From Acidimicrobiales bacterium (lineage in GTDB: Bacteria; Actinomycetota; Acidimicrobiia; Acidimicrobiales; MedAcidi-G1): a DNA stretch of 50,811 nt. The first letter of the stretch is position 1. Each line of letters begins with the position of its first letter. The notes beneath the pieces were generated by a model, which was not told where the DNA came from, ran no database searches, and saw only the letters and a list, made by a program, of their open reading frames with translations. Made by a program: the position numbers and the translations under genes. The stretch spans positions 1 through 50,811 of the forward strand of contig JAKURY010000017.1 in the NCBI GenBank assembly GCA_022452145.1, given 5' to 3'. Positions 41,310 to 50,747 of this stretch are shown here, piece after piece.

Positions 41310-41981
41310 GTGTCTCGCCCGATAGCCGTCGCCCCATCGGTCCTGCCCGTCGACTTCTCCCGCCTGGGCGACGAGTGCATCGCCCTGGAGAAGGCCGGCG
41401 TGGACCTCATCCACTGGGACGTCATGGACGGCGTGTTCGTACCCAACCTGACGTTCGGCCCGGACGTCATCGCCTCGACCCGCCACCTGGTCGACCTGGA
41501 GTTCGAGGCCCACCTGATGGTCGTGGACCCGGACCGGCTGGTCGACCGCTACGTGGACGCCGGCTGTTCGACCGTGCTGGTCCATGCCGAGGCCTGCGAC
41601 CACCTGCACCGGACGCTCTCCCACATCGCCGACCTGGGGGCCACCCCGGGGGTCGCCCTGAACCCACACACACCGGCCGAGGTGATCCGCCACGTGCGCG
41701 ACCTCCTGGGCGTGGTCCTGGTGATGACCGTCAACCCGGGCTTCGGCGGACAGTCCTACATAGGTGCCATGGAACCCAAGGTGGCCGAGGTGGCCACCAT
41801 GCTGGACGGCTACGACTGTGCACTTGAGGTCGACGGCGGAATCGGGCCGTCCACGGTGGCCGACGTGGTGGCAGCCGGGGCCGACCGGCTGGTGTCGGGC
41901 AGCGCCCTGTTCAGTGACCCCGAGGGTCTGGAGCACGCCGTGGCCGACCTCCGGGGCCGTGCCGAGGCGGCGCAGGGCTGA
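41310..41981 (+). CDS. rpe: Ribulose-phosphate 3-epimerase
   Basis: Interconverts ribulose 5-phosphate and xylulose 5-phosphate. The 223-residue TIM barrel has VAPSVLPVDFSRLGDEC, LIHWDVMDGVFVPNLTFGPD (His and Asp metal/catalytic residues), FEAHLMVVDPDRLVDRY, VLVMTVNPGFGGQSYIG and LEVDGGIGPSTVADVVAAGA (second catalytic Asp). GTG start lies 10 bp after the aceK stop. Confidence 0.96.
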   Translation: MSRPIAVAPSVLPVDFSRLGDECIALEKAGVDLIHWDVMDGVFVPNLTFGPDVIASTRHLVDLEFEAHLMVVDPDRLVDRYVDAGCSTVLVHAEACDHLHRTLSHIADLGATPGVALNPHTPAEVIRHVRDLLGVVLVMTVNPGFGGQSYIGAMEPKVAEVATMLDGYDCALEVDGGIGPSTVADVVAAGADRLVSGSALFSDPEGLEHAVADLRGRAEAAQG

Positions 41982-42008
41982 GCGACCACGCCGCTACCCT
42001 GCGCCCAC

Positions 42009-42626
<618 letters not shown>

Positions 42627-42651
42627 GGCCGACCGGACGACCACCTGCCCG

Positions 42652-42657
42652 TAGGCT
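42652..42657 (+). promoter_or_regulatory. Possible -10 of the tRNA-Leu promoter
   Basis: TAGGCT, a TANNNT hexamer, lies 7 bp before the first base of the tRNA. No convincing -35 is visible. Confidence 0.35.
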
Positions 42658-42664
42658 TCCGAGC

Positions 42665-42746
42665 GCGGACGTGGCGGAACTGGTAGACGCACCGGCTTTA
42701 GGAGCCGACGCCGAGAGGCATGGGGGTTCGAGTCCCCCCGTCCGCA
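42665..42746 (+). tRNA. tRNA-Leu (anticodon UAG)
   Basis: Acceptor arms GCGGACG (42665-42671) and CGTCCGC (42739-42745) pair fully, with discriminator A at 42746. The D-arm region GTGGCGGAACTGGTAGACGC, anticodon loop TTTAGGA, a long variable arm and the T-arm GGGGGTTCGAGTCCCCC are all typical of leucine class II tRNAs. CCA is not encoded. The outermost anticodon-stem pair is C-A. The next gene starts 1 bp after the discriminator base. Confidence 0.95.
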
Positions 42747-42747
42747 C

Positions 42748-45246
42748 GTGACCGAACCAACCGACGCTCGCCCGTCCGAGGGCACTCCCCCAGACGACGG
42801 TGGCGTCCTTGACGCGCTCGTCGAGGCCGCTCCCGCCGGGATGGCCCGTCTAGACGCCGACGGCAGGATCCTGCGGGTCAACGGCCGGTGGGCCACCACC
42901 ACCGGTCAGGATTCGGCGGACGCCCACGGCGACGGCTGGACTTCGATTCTGGACCCGGACGGCCGCGACGAGTTCCTAGCGGACCTACGCCGTTCGCTGT
43001 CCGACGGGACGGCCCTACGGGGTCGGCTCCGCCTGCTCGACGCCGACGGTGCCATCCGGTGGCTGGACCTCTCGACGGTCCCACTCGACGGGGTGGACGG
43101 GTCGGCCGGCGCTCTGCTCACCGTCACCGACGTGACCGACGAGACCGACGAGACGAGGCGGGCGCACGAGCTGACCAGGGTGCTGGAGTCCAGCCCCGAT
43201 CCCGTGGCCGTCCTGGACCCCTCCGGCGAGCTCGTCGTCTGGGCCAACGACGCCATGCATCGCCATACCGGGGCCGGATCCACCTCGGCCGAGATTCGGC
43301 TCCTGGACGTGCTGGATGCCTGGTCGCAGGCCCAGTACGCCACGACAGCGCTGCCGGCGGTCCGAACCGGTGGCACGTGGCGGGGCGAGCTCCGCCTCGT
43401 GGGCGACGGCCGGACCGTGCCCGTCTCGGCTGTACTCGTCGCCCACCGCGATGCCGAGGGAGCGGTCGACGCCATCTCGATGATGGCCCGCGACCTGACC
43501 GACCTCCACGCCGCCCAGCAGCGGGTCGAGGCCTCCGAGATGCGCCTTGCCGCCCTGGTGGAGCACGCCTCGGACCTGGTGTGCGTGATCGGCGAGGACG
43601 GACGGATCATCTACGCCAGCCCGGCGGTGGCCCGCATCCTCGGCCGGGAGGCCCATGCCATGGAGGGCGTCCCGGTGGCCGAGCTCGTCCATCCCGACGA
43701 CCTCGGCGAGCTGGTAGAGCGGGCCGACGAGGTGGTCGCCCGACCCGGCATGTCGCCCGCCTTCGAGGCCCGCGTAGCGCATGCCGAAGGGGGCTGGCGC
43801 CACATGGAGATAGTCGCCACCAATCTGCTTGGCAATCCCGCGGTGGCCGGCGTGGTCGTGAACGCCCGCGACGTCACCGAGCGCGTAGAGGTGGCCGCGC
43901 AACTCGAGGAACGGGCCTTCCACGACGAGCTGACCGGGCTCCCCAACCGGGCCCTCCTGCTGGACCGCCTCCAGGACGCACTGCACCGGTCGGCTCGACA
44001 CGATCGGATGGTCGGGGTGCTGTTCCTGGACCTGGACCGCTTCAAGGTGGTGAACGACTCGCTCGGCCACGGTGCCGGCGACGACCTGCTGCGCGAGGCT
44101 GCCCGTCGGCTGCTGCGGACCGTGCGTCCCGGCGACATGGTGGCCCGGCTGGGTGGCGACGAGTTCGTGGTGGTAATCGGCGACATGGTCCGGACCACCG
44201 ATGCCCTGGCCGCCGCCGAACGGGTTCGGACCGCCCTGGCCCGGCCGATGCAGCTGGGCAGCGACTCCACGGTGGTGTCGGCCAGCGTGGGGATCGCCGT
44301 TGCCCACGGGTCCGAGACTCCGGCCGACCTACTGCGGGACGCCGACACGGCCATGTACCGGGCCAAGGAGCAGGGGCGGGACCGGGCGGAGCTGTTCGGG
44401 GACCACCTCCGGGCCCAGGCGGTCCGACGACACTCCGTCGAACAGGAGCTCCGGGCTGCCATCATCGATGACCGCATCGAGGTCCACTTCCAGCCGGTGG
44501 TCCGCCTCTCGGACGGCGCCGTGACCGGAGCCGAGGCGCTAGCCCGGATCCGCAGCACCACCGGCGAGTTGCTCCAACCGGCGCAGTTCATCGACATAGC
44601 CGAGGACAGCGGCCTGATAGCCGACCTGGGAGCCCGGGTCCTGACCATCGCGGTCGGCCGCCTGGCTGCGTGGGAGGCCCGGCAACTCGGGAAGGGTCCC
44701 CGCCTCAGCGTGGCCGTGAACGTGTCCGCCCGACAGTTGGCCGATCCGTCATTTCCCGGCGTGGTGGCCGCCGCGGTGGCCGACAACGGCGTGCAGGCCG
44801 ACCAGTTGGCCCTCGAGTTCACCGAGAGTGCCCTGATCGCCGCCAACCCGATTACCGAGATGGTGCTTGGGGAGCTGACCGACCTGGGCGTCCGGATGGG
44901 CCTGGACGACTTCGGCACCGGCTTCTCGTCGCTGGCCTACCTGAAGCGCTTCCCCATCGACTTCCTCAAGATCGACCGGTCGTTCGTGTCCGGCCTCGAC
45001 GACCCCGAGGTGGACGGCGGCGTGGGCGACGACACCGCCATCGTGACCGGCACGGTCGCCCTGGCCCACAGCCTGGGCCTGAGGGTGATCGCAGAGGGCG
45101 TGGAGACCGAGTCGCAGTTGAGACGCCTGCAGCGACTGCAGTGCGACATGGCCCAGGGCTTCCACTTCTCCGAACCGGTCACCGACGCCGAGTTCGACCG
45201 CTTCCTGGGACGTCGATTCACAGAGGCGCCCGTCTCGCCGAACTGA
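42748..45246 (+). CDS. PAS-GGDEF-EAL cyclic-di-GMP signalling protein
   Basis: 832 residues, soluble. About three N-terminal PAS-like regions (residues about 20-130, 140-255 and 265-385; for example LDADGRILRVNGRWATTTGQ and IGEDGRIIYASPAVARILG) are followed by GGDEF (FHDELTGLPNRALLLDRL, RLGGDEFVVVIG) and EAL (TGAEALARIR, LDDFGTGFSSLAYLKRFP, DFLKIDRSFV, IAEGVE). Both catalytic motifs are intact, so it could make and degrade c-di-GMP. The DFG and KIDRSFV elements suggest an active phosphodiesterase. The GTG start lies one base after the tRNA-Leu discriminator base, with no room for a Shine-Dalgarno outside the tRNA. Confidence 0.94.
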   Translation: MTEPTDARPSEGTPPDDGGVLDALVEAAPAGMARLDADGRILRVNGRWATTTGQDSADAHGDGWTSILDPDGRDEFLADLRRSLSDGTALRGRLRLLDADGAIRWLDLSTVPLDGVDGSAGALLTVTDVTDETDETRRAHELTRVLESSPDPVAVLDPSGELVVWANDAMHRHTGAGSTSAEIRLLDVLDAWSQAQYATTALPAVRTGGTWRGELRLVGDGRTVPVSAVLVAHRDAEGAVDAISMMARDLTDLHAAQQRVEASEMRLAALVEHASDLVCVIGEDGRIIYASPAVARILGREAHAMEGVPVAELVHPDDLGELVERADEVVARPGMSPAFEARVAHAEGGWRHMEIVATNLLGNPAVAGVVVNARDVTERVEVAAQLEERAFHDELTGLPNRALLLDRLQDALHRSARHDRMVGVLFLDLDRFKVVNDSLGHGAGDDLLREAARRLLRTVRPGDMVARLGGDEFVVVIGDMVRTTDALAAAERVRTALARPMQLGSDSTVVSASVGIAVAHGSETPADLLRDADTAMYRAKEQGRDRAELFGDHLRAQAVRRHSVEQELRAAIIDDRIEVHFQPVVRLSDGAVTGAEALARIRSTTGELLQPAQFIDIAEDSGLIADLGARVLTIAVGRLAAWEARQLGKGPRLSVAVNVSARQLADPSFPGVVAAAVADNGVQADQLALEFTESALIAANPITEMVLGELTDLGVRMGLDDFGTGFSSLAYLKRFPIDFLKIDRSFVSGLDDPEVDGGVGDDTAIVTGTVALAHSLGLRVIAEGVETESQLRRLQRLQCDMAQGFHFSEPVTDAEFDRFLGRRFTEAPVSPN

Positions 45247-45258
45247 GCCGGATGCCGG

Positions 45259-45852
45259 TCAGGTGCCGGCGGCCAGCCGATGGGCCAGGTTCCGGAAGGC
45301 CCGTCCCCGATGGGAAATGGCGTGCTTCTCGTCGCCCATCTCGGCGAAGGAACGCCCGTCGCCCTCCACCGGAACGAACACCGGGTCGTATCCGAAGCCC
45401 CCGTCGCCCCTAGGCCGGTCGGCGATGTGGCCCTCGACGGTGCCGGTGGCCACCACCTCGGTGCCGTCGGGGCGCCGCACGAGGGCCACGGTCCGAAACC
45501 TGGCCGTACGCCTACCGGCAGGGACCCCGGCCAGGTCGCCGAGGAGCCGGCCCATGTTGGCCTCCGAGTTCCCGTGGTCTCCGGCGTAGCGCCCGGTGTG
45601 CACTCCCGGGGCGCCTCCCAGGGCGTCGACCTCCAGGCCAGTGTCGTCGGCCACGGCGGCACAGCCGGTGGCCTCGCAGATGGCCACGGCCTTCAGGCGG
45701 GCGTTGGCCTCGAGCGTGTCGCCGTCCTCCACCACGTCGGGCAGGTCCGGCGGCCTGGGGTCAAGGTCGACGAGGCCGTCCAGGACGAGGGCGATCTCGG
45801 CCACCTTGTCCGGGTTGGCACTGGCCACCACCAGCCGTGGCAGGGGGTTCAC
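45259..45852 (-). CDS. rdgB: Non-canonical purine NTP pyrophosphatase (RdgB/HAM1)
   Basis: Removes dITP and XTP from the nucleotide pool. 197 residues with GTG start. N-terminal LVVASANPDKVAEIALVL (SxNxxK motif), AVADDTGLEVDALGGAPGVH, YAGDHGNSEANMGRLL, FGYDPVFVPVEGDGRSFAEM and the family end signature KHAISHRGRAFRNLAHRL. Often encoded next to rph, as here. The four genes rdgB, rph, cysM and mec run in one direction and may be one transcript. Confidence 0.96.
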   Translation of the reverse strand: MNPLPRLVVASANPDKVAEIALVLDGLVDLDPRPPDLPDVVEDGDTLEANARLKAVAICEATGCAAVADDTGLEVDALGGAPGVHTGRYAGDHGNSEANMGRLLGDLAGVPAGRRTARFRTVALVRRPDGTEVVATGTVEGHIADRPRGDGGFGYDPVFVPVEGDGRSFAEMGDEKHAISHRGRAFRNLAHRLAAGT

Positions 45853-45936
45853 GGAGTGCCGATCTGACCCGATGGACCACGGACCACAGCGTGGCCGGCC
45901 TGCCCATCCGAGGAGCGTCCGGTCATGGCGATCCGG

Positions 45937-46671
45937 TCAGGAGCGGGCTGCCGGTGGTTCGACCAGGACGGCCCGCTGGACATCCACGATCCGTGCGATG
46001 CCCGCGCTGGCCAGGTCCACCAGGGCGTCCAGCTGGCCCCGGTTGAATGCCCGACCCTCGGCGGTGCCCTGCACCTCCACGAAGTCGCCGGAACCGGTCA
46101 TGACCACGTTGAAGTCGACCTCGGCGACGGAGTCCTCCACGTAGGGCAGGTCGAGGCGCGGCGAGCCGTCGACGATGCCCACCGAGATGGCGGCAAGCTC
46201 GTCGGTGATCGGCGAGGCCGGCAGCGTGCCCGCTGCCACCATCCGGGTGAAGGCATCGTGGAGCGCCACGTAGCCACCGCAGATCGAGGCCGTCCTGGTG
46301 CCGCCGTCGGCCTGCAGGACGTCGCAGTCCACGGTGACCTCCATCTCGGGCATGGCCTCGAGGTCGACGACGGCGCGCAGCGACCTGGCGATGAGCCGCT
46401 GGATCTCCTGGTCGCGACCCGACGTGCGGCGTCGGATGCGCTCTGGGCTGGAGCCGGGAAGCATCGAGTACTCGGCGGTCACCCAGCCCCGGCCGGTGTT
46501 GCGCAGCCACGGTGGTACGCCGTCGCCCAGCGAGGCGGTGCACAGCACTCGGGTCCTGCCGAATGAGACGAGGCACGAACCGGCCGCCATCTCTGTGAAG
46601 TCGCGCTCGAAGGAGAGGGGTCGCAACTCGTCGTCGGCACGTCCGTCGGGGCGGTTACTCGCTGCGGACAC
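45937..46671 (-). CDS. rph: Ribonuclease PH
   Basis: Phosphate-dependent 3' exoribonuclease that trims tRNA 3' ends. 244 residues. Landmarks: [76 protein letters not shown] and [20 protein letters not shown]. An AGGAGG about 5 bp upstream of GTG 46671 fixes this start over an in-frame ATG inside cysM. It lies 22 bp after cysM. Confidence 0.96.
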   Translation of the reverse strand: MSAASNRPDGRADDELRPLSFERDFTEMAAGSCLVSFGRTRVLCTASLGDGVPPWLRNTGRGWVTAEYSMLPGSSPERIRRRTSGRDQEIQRLIARSLRAVVDLEAMPEMEVTVDCDVLQADGGTRTASICGGYVALHDAFTRMVAAGTLPASPITDELAAISVGIVDGSPRLDLPYVEDSVAEVDFNVVMTGSGDFVEVQGTAEGRAFNRGQLDALVDLASAGIARIVDVQRAVLVEPPAARS

Positions 46672-46693
46672 TGTGCCTCCTGGGTGGGTGGTT

Positions 46694-47653
46694 CTAGAAG
46701 TAGATGATCGATTCGGCGTTGGCGGCGGCCTCGTCGAGGTCGTCGGTCCAGGCGCCCGTGGAAAGGTACTTCCATCCGGCATCGCTCACGATGAACACGA
46801 TGGTCGCCGTCTCACCGTCGGCCAGCTGCTCGGCAACCCTGATGGCGCCGGCCAGGGCGGCGCCGGCGGACAGCCCGGCGAAGATGCCGCACTCGTCGGC
46901 CAGCCGGCGGACGTACTCGATGGACTCCCGGGGGCGCACGATGCGCTTGCCGTCCAGGAGGTCGTAGCCGCCCCACTTCTCGAAGACCGGCGGAATGTAG
47001 CCGTCGTCGAGGCTCCGCAGTCCCTGGACCAGCTCGCCGGACGGTGGTTCGACCGCCAGCACCTTCACATCGGGCTTCTGTTCCCTGAGATAGGTGCCGA
47101 CTCCCATGAGCGTGCCGCTGGTGCCCAGCCCGGCCACGAAGTGGGTGATTTCGGGGACGTCGCGCAGTATCTCCGGGCCGGTGGTGGCGTAGTGGGCCCG
47201 GGGGTTGGCCTCGTTGGCGTACTGGTAGAGGAACGCCCAGTCGGGGTTCTCGTCGGCCAGTCGGCGGGCCAGGCGTACCGCCCCGTTGGAGCCCTCGTCG
47301 CCGGGCGACGCGATGATCTCGGCGCCAAACACCTCGAGGGCCTGTCGACGCTCGATCGACACGTTCTCCGGGAGGACGATCTTGATCGGGTAGCCCCGGA
47401 TGCGGGCGATCATGGCCAGCGCGATGCCGGTGTTGCCCGACGACGGTTCGATGATCGTGCGACCGGGCACCAGCGTGCCGTCGGCCTCTGCGTCTTCGAC
47501 CATGGCCCTGGCTATGCGGTCCTTGACCGAACCGGTCGGGTTCTGGCCTTCCAGCTTGGCCAGCAGCCGGGCCGACGGGTTGGGGCTCAGCACGCTCACG
47601 TCGACGATCGGCGTGTCGCCGATGAGGTCGAGGATGGAGGGGTGGACGGCCAT
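46694..47653 (-). CDS. cysM: CysM-type cysteine synthase (O-phosphoserine sulfhydrylase-like)
   Basis: PLP enzyme of cysteine biosynthesis, 319 residues. PLP Lys in [19 protein letters not shown], substrate loop [39 protein letters not shown] (phosphate-binding) and [15 protein letters not shown] at the end. The end motif and [19 protein letters not shown] closely resemble mycobacterial CysM, which uses O-phosphoserine and the sulfur carrier CysO. The Mec-type peptidase gene directly upstream supports that system. No cysO gene lies in the 74 bp between them. Confidence 0.92.
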   Translation of the reverse strand: MAVHPSILDLIGDTPIVDVSVLSPNPSARLLAKLEGQNPTGSVKDRIARAMVEDAEADGTLVPGRTIIEPSSGNTGIALAMIARIRGYPIKIVLPENVSIERRQALEVFGAEIIASPGDEGSNGAVRLARRLADENPDWAFLYQYANEANPRAHYATTGPEILRDVPEITHFVAGLGTSGTLMGVGTYLREQKPDVKVLAVEPPSGELVQGLRSLDDGYIPPVFEKWGGYDLLDGKRIVRPRESIEYVRRLADECGIFAGLSAGAALAGAIRVAEQLADGETATIVFIVSDAGWKYLSTGAWTDDLDEAAANAESIIYF

Positions 47654-47727
47654 GGTGCTGCAGTTCGTGCGAGGGATGTTCGGGTCGGTGGGAACTCGGC
47701 AGAAAGCCGACCTATCTGGTCGGGATT

Positions 47728-48153
47728 CTAACCCCCGTCGACGACGACCGGCACCTCGGTGATGTCACCGTCCAGGATCCGGTAGGCCCGCAGCACCGGA
47801 TCCGGGTGCTTCAGCGAGACGATGACGAAGACCCAGGCCCCGAACGGGTCGAAACGGGCGGCATCGGCCACGTCGGTCGGTGACGGATAGGCCGTCGTAT
47901 GGGTGTGGCTGTGCATCACCCCGAGTACCGCCCGACCCTCGGAGTCGACCGCCGCCTCCACGTCGAGCATCTCGCGACCGTCCAGGACGTAGAGCTTCCA
48001 CGCCTCGTCAGGGTCGGCCGTGTTGGCCATCGGGTGGTAGCCGTCGACGTGCAGGCCACCCTTGGCACCGCTGAACAGGCCGCAGGCCTCGTTGGGCGTC
48101 TCGGTCAGGGCACGGTCCAGCATCGCCCGGTACACGTCGACGGTCATCGTCAC
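47728..48153 (-). CDS. mec: JAMM metallopeptidase, Mec-like (CysO-cysteine peptidase)
   Basis: 141 residues, Mov34/MPN fold. The zinc and catalytic residues follow the JAMM rule: NEACGLFSG supplies Glu and VMHSHTHTTAYPSPTDVADA gives His-x-His-x7-Ser-x2-Asp. In Mycobacterium tuberculosis, Mec frees cysteine from the C-terminus of CysO after CysM has loaded it. Here it precedes cysM on the same strand, but cysO is not adjacent. GTG 48153 has AGGTGG at good spacing; the ATG two codons later (48147) is an alternative. Divergent from smpB. Confidence 0.87.
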   Translation of the reverse strand: MTMTVDVYRAMLDRALTETPNEACGLFSGAKGGLHVDGYHPMANTADPDEAWKLYVLDGREMLDVEAAVDSEGRAVLGVMHSHTHTTAYPSPTDVADAARFDPFGAWVFVIVSLKHPDPVLRAYRILDGDITEVPVVVDGG

Positions 48154-48277
48154 GGTCTCGCCCACCTCACGGAGGCTAACGGCGGGCCCGCAACCCACCG
48201 CCGGACGCCGCCGGCACCGCCCGGAGCCCGGCGGACGCTGCCCTGAGCCCGGAGGTTCGACAGGTACGATTCCACGG

Positions 48278-48751
48278 GTGAGCGAAGCCAACGACCGCAC
48301 GGTCGCCACCAACCGCCGGGCCCGACACGCCTTCGACCTCCTCGACACGTGGGAGGCCGGCCTCGTGCTGCGCGGCAGCGAGGTGAAGTCGCTGCGGGAC
48401 GCCAAGGTGCAGATCACCGAGTCATTCGGCCGGCCGGAGAACGGCGAGATCTGGCTGCTGGGCCTGCACATCTCGCCCTACTCCATGAGCGGCGGCGAGG
48501 GCATGGGCCACGACCCGGACCGGCCCAGGAAGCTGCTGCTGCACCGGGCCGAGATCCGCCGTATCACCGAGAGGATGAACCTCGAGGGCCTCTCGCTGAT
48601 CCCCCTGCGGCTCTACTTCAAGGCCGGGCACGCCAAGGTCGAGATCGCTCTGGCCCGGGGCCGCAAGCTGCACGACAAGCGCCAGGCGCTCGCCCGTCGG
48701 GAGGCGGATCGGGAAGCCGACCGGGCCATGGCCCGCGGCCGACGGCGCTGA
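48278..48751 (+). CDS. smpB: SsrA-binding protein SmpB
   Basis: Binds tmRNA and brings it to stalled ribosomes. 157 residues with GTG start. Landmarks: TVATNRRARHAFDLLDTWEA, GLVLRGSEVKSLRDAKVQIT, LGLHISPYSM, RPRKLLLHRAEIRRITERM and a basic tail (RGRKLHDKRQALARREADRE) that enters the mRNA channel. The tmRNA gene lies 1.5 kb downstream, separated by a reverse-strand aminotransferase gene. Confidence 0.96.
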   Translation: MSEANDRTVATNRRARHAFDLLDTWEAGLVLRGSEVKSLRDAKVQITESFGRPENGEIWLLGLHISPYSMSGGEGMGHDPDRPRKLLLHRAEIRRITERMNLEGLSLIPLRLYFKAGHAKVEIALARGRKLHDKRQALARREADREADRAMARGRRR

Positions 48752-48772
48752 CGGCGACGGCCCTGCTGCCCG

Positions 48773-50092
48773 TCAGTCGCCGCAGACGGCCGAGATGGAT
48801 TCACCCACCACGGCCACGACGACGTCCATCTCGGCCTCGGTGATGGTGAACGGCGGCCCGATCAGCAGCGCATCGGGGGCGTTGCCGTCGCCCGCCGGGT
48901 AGACCCACACGCCGCGGCGCAGGGCCTCGGCCACCACCTGGTCGGCCATGCGGTCCATCGGCCCGTACGGCTCGCCGGCGGCCTTGTCGCTCACCAGCTC
49001 GATGCCGATCATGAGGCCCAGGCCACGCACCTCCCGAACGTGCGGATGCTCCTCCAGCGGGCGAAGCCGGCGCAGGAAGTCCTCGCCCTTGGTGGCGCTG
49101 GCCGCGACCAGGTCCTCCTCCTCCAGGATCGTGAGGCTGGCGATACCGGCCGCACAGGCTGCTGAATGGGCCGAGTAGGTGAAGAACATCATGCCGCCAC
49201 CGGCCTCGGCGATCGGAGCGACCACCTTCTCGGAGGTGTACACGCCGCCGAGGGGCGCATAGCCGCCGGAGAGGCCCTTGCCGCCGACCATGATGTCGGG
49301 CACCACATCCCAGTGGTCCACGCCGAACTTGCGACCGGTCCGACCGAACCCTGTCATGACCTCGTCGGCGATGAGCAGGATGCCGTGGGCGTCGCAGATC
49401 GACCGCACATCTGACCACCAGTCGTCCGGTGGCAGCAGGGCGCCGGCGCTCGCGCCGATCACCGGTTCGGCGATCACAGCGGCGATCGTGTTGGGATCCT
49501 CGGATTCGATGACCTTCTCGAGGCCCTCGGCGTCGGCGACCGGCATCTTGGGGAAGTCCATGAGGACGTGCTCGAAGCCGGCTCGCCTCGAGGAGTGCCC
49601 GCTGGCAGACAGCGAAGCCAGGGTCACCCCGTGGTAGGAGGTCTCCCGCCCGATGACCTTCCAGCGTTCCGGGCTTCCGGCGGAGACGAAGTGGCTGATG
49701 GCCAGCCGTATCGCCGAGTCGACGGACTCGGACCCGCCGCTCACCAGTCCGACCCGGTTCAACTCGGGCGGCAACCACCGCTCGCGGAGCATCTCGACGA
49801 GGGTGATCCGCTCCTCGGTCACCCATGGCGGAATCACGTACGAGACCCGCCGGGTGGCATGGGCTACGGCATCGGCCACCTCGGTGCGACCGTGGCCGAT
49901 GCTGATGGCCACCGCCCCTCCGCCGGCATCGATGACCTCGCGGCCGTCGGCGAAGAAGAGCGTGCAGCCCTCGGCCCTCTCGACGACGGGAGGAGCCTCG
50001 GTCGCCGGCATGAACGAATACGAGGCAGCCCGACGGTCGTCGATGCGCGGAGTCTGCCAGACGGCATGACCTGACTGCCTGCCGGACGACAC
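48773..50092 (-). CDS. Class III PLP-dependent aminotransferase
   Basis: Transfers an amino group from a donor such as a beta- or omega-amino acid. About 439 residues from GTG 50092, or 412 from ATG 50011; the N-terminal VWQTPRIDDRRAASYSFMP looks like true family sequence, so I prefer the longer form. Motifs: LVSGGSESVDSAIRLA (PLP phosphate), GRETSYHGVTLASLSASGHS, LLIADEVMTGFGRTG (Asp contacting PLP) and MVGGKGLSGGYAPLGGVY with the PLP Lys. The substrate is unknown. It sits between smpB and tmRNA on the opposite strand. Confidence 0.92.
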   Translation of the reverse strand: MSSGRQSGHAVWQTPRIDDRRAASYSFMPATEAPPVVERAEGCTLFFADGREVIDAGGGAVAISIGHGRTEVADAVAHATRRVSYVIPPWVTEERITLVEMLRERWLPPELNRVGLVSGGSESVDSAIRLAISHFVSAGSPERWKVIGRETSYHGVTLASLSASGHSSRRAGFEHVLMDFPKMPVADAEGLEKVIESEDPNTIAAVIAEPVIGASAGALLPPDDWWSDVRSICDAHGILLIADEVMTGFGRTGRKFGVDHWDVVPDIMVGGKGLSGGYAPLGGVYTSEKVVAPIAEAGGGMMFFTYSAHSAACAAGIASLTILEEEDLVAASATKGEDFLRRLRPLEEHPHVREVRGLGLMIGIELVSDKAAGEPYGPMDRMADQVVAEALRRGVWVYPAGDGNAPDALLIGPPFTITEAEMDVVVAVVGESISAVCGD

Positions 50093-50227
50093 GACCTGCT
50101 GGACGAGAACCCACCCGTTCGCACCTGCCGGTGGCAGGCCCGCTGGGGCGCCGGGCTGGCCGTCACAGACCTGCTGTACCCTTGACGACGCGGATCCTTG
50201 ACAACCGAACACCTGATATCCGCACAC

Positions 50228-50245
50228 GGCGGCCTCCGGGCCGCC
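50228..50245 (+). other. Hairpin just upstream of tmRNA
   Basis: GGCGGCC-TCCG-GGCCGCC forms a perfect 7-bp stem ending 6 bp before the mature 5' end of tmRNA. It may be part of the precursor and help 5' processing; the stretch 50093-50227 holds only TTGACG and TTGACA (50182, 50198) as possible -35 elements. Confidence 0.4.
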
Positions 50246-50251
50246 ACCCAC

Positions 50252-50636
50252 GGGGCTGATCGGTTTCGACGCCGATGGCAGTGGGCGTGTCGTGCGACCG
50301 GAGTTGCCCAGACTCCCTAAACGGGGCACCCAAAGAGACGCCAACACGGACGATCTCGCTCTCGCCGCCTGACCTAGTCAGACGGTAGAGAGTCATCGCG
50401 ACCGGTAACGGCACGCGGGGTCGGTCCACCGCAACCCGGCAACAGAAGCGGTGGAGACAGCTGGGACAGACCGCTGACGGCGTGAAAGACCGCTGACCCG
50501 GGGGAAAGACCCCGTGGCGGGGCCTCCGGGCCCGCCCGACCCGGCGGGGTGGCAGCCAGGAGCCACGTTCTCGGGAATGGTCGTAGCGCGCACGGTCACC
50601 CTTCGACGGACGGGGGTTCGATTCCCCCCAGCTCCA
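50252..50636 (+). ncRNA. ssrA: Transfer-messenger RNA (tmRNA)
   Basis: Rescues stalled ribosomes with SmpB. The 5' end GGGGCTGATCGGTTTCGACG and 3' end GGGGGTTCGATTCCCCCCAG are the conserved tRNA-like parts; GGGGCTG pairs with CAGCTCC (50629-50635) and A 50636 is the discriminator. The tag frame runs GCC at 50340 to TGA at 50370-50372 and encodes ANTDDLALAA, ending in the usual LAA degron. One-piece form of about 385 nt; CCA is not encoded. A strong terminator follows. Confidence 0.96.
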
Positions 50637-50653
50637 CAAGACGAATTATCGAC

Positions 50654-50688
50654 GAGAGGCCTGATATTTCAGGCCTCTCTGTCGTTTT
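50654..50688 (+). terminator. Rho-independent terminator of tmRNA
   Basis: GAGAGGCCTGA (50654-50664), loop TATT, TCAGGCCTCTC (50669-50679): 11-bp perfect stem, followed by TGTCGTTTT. It lies 17 bp after the tmRNA 3' end and is the clearest intrinsic terminator in the window. Confidence 0.88.
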
Positions 50689-50747
50689 GGGCCTCGGCAG
50701 CCGGCGTCCAAGTGCACAAATTGTCACAGTCGGTCTGGAAGTGCCGG

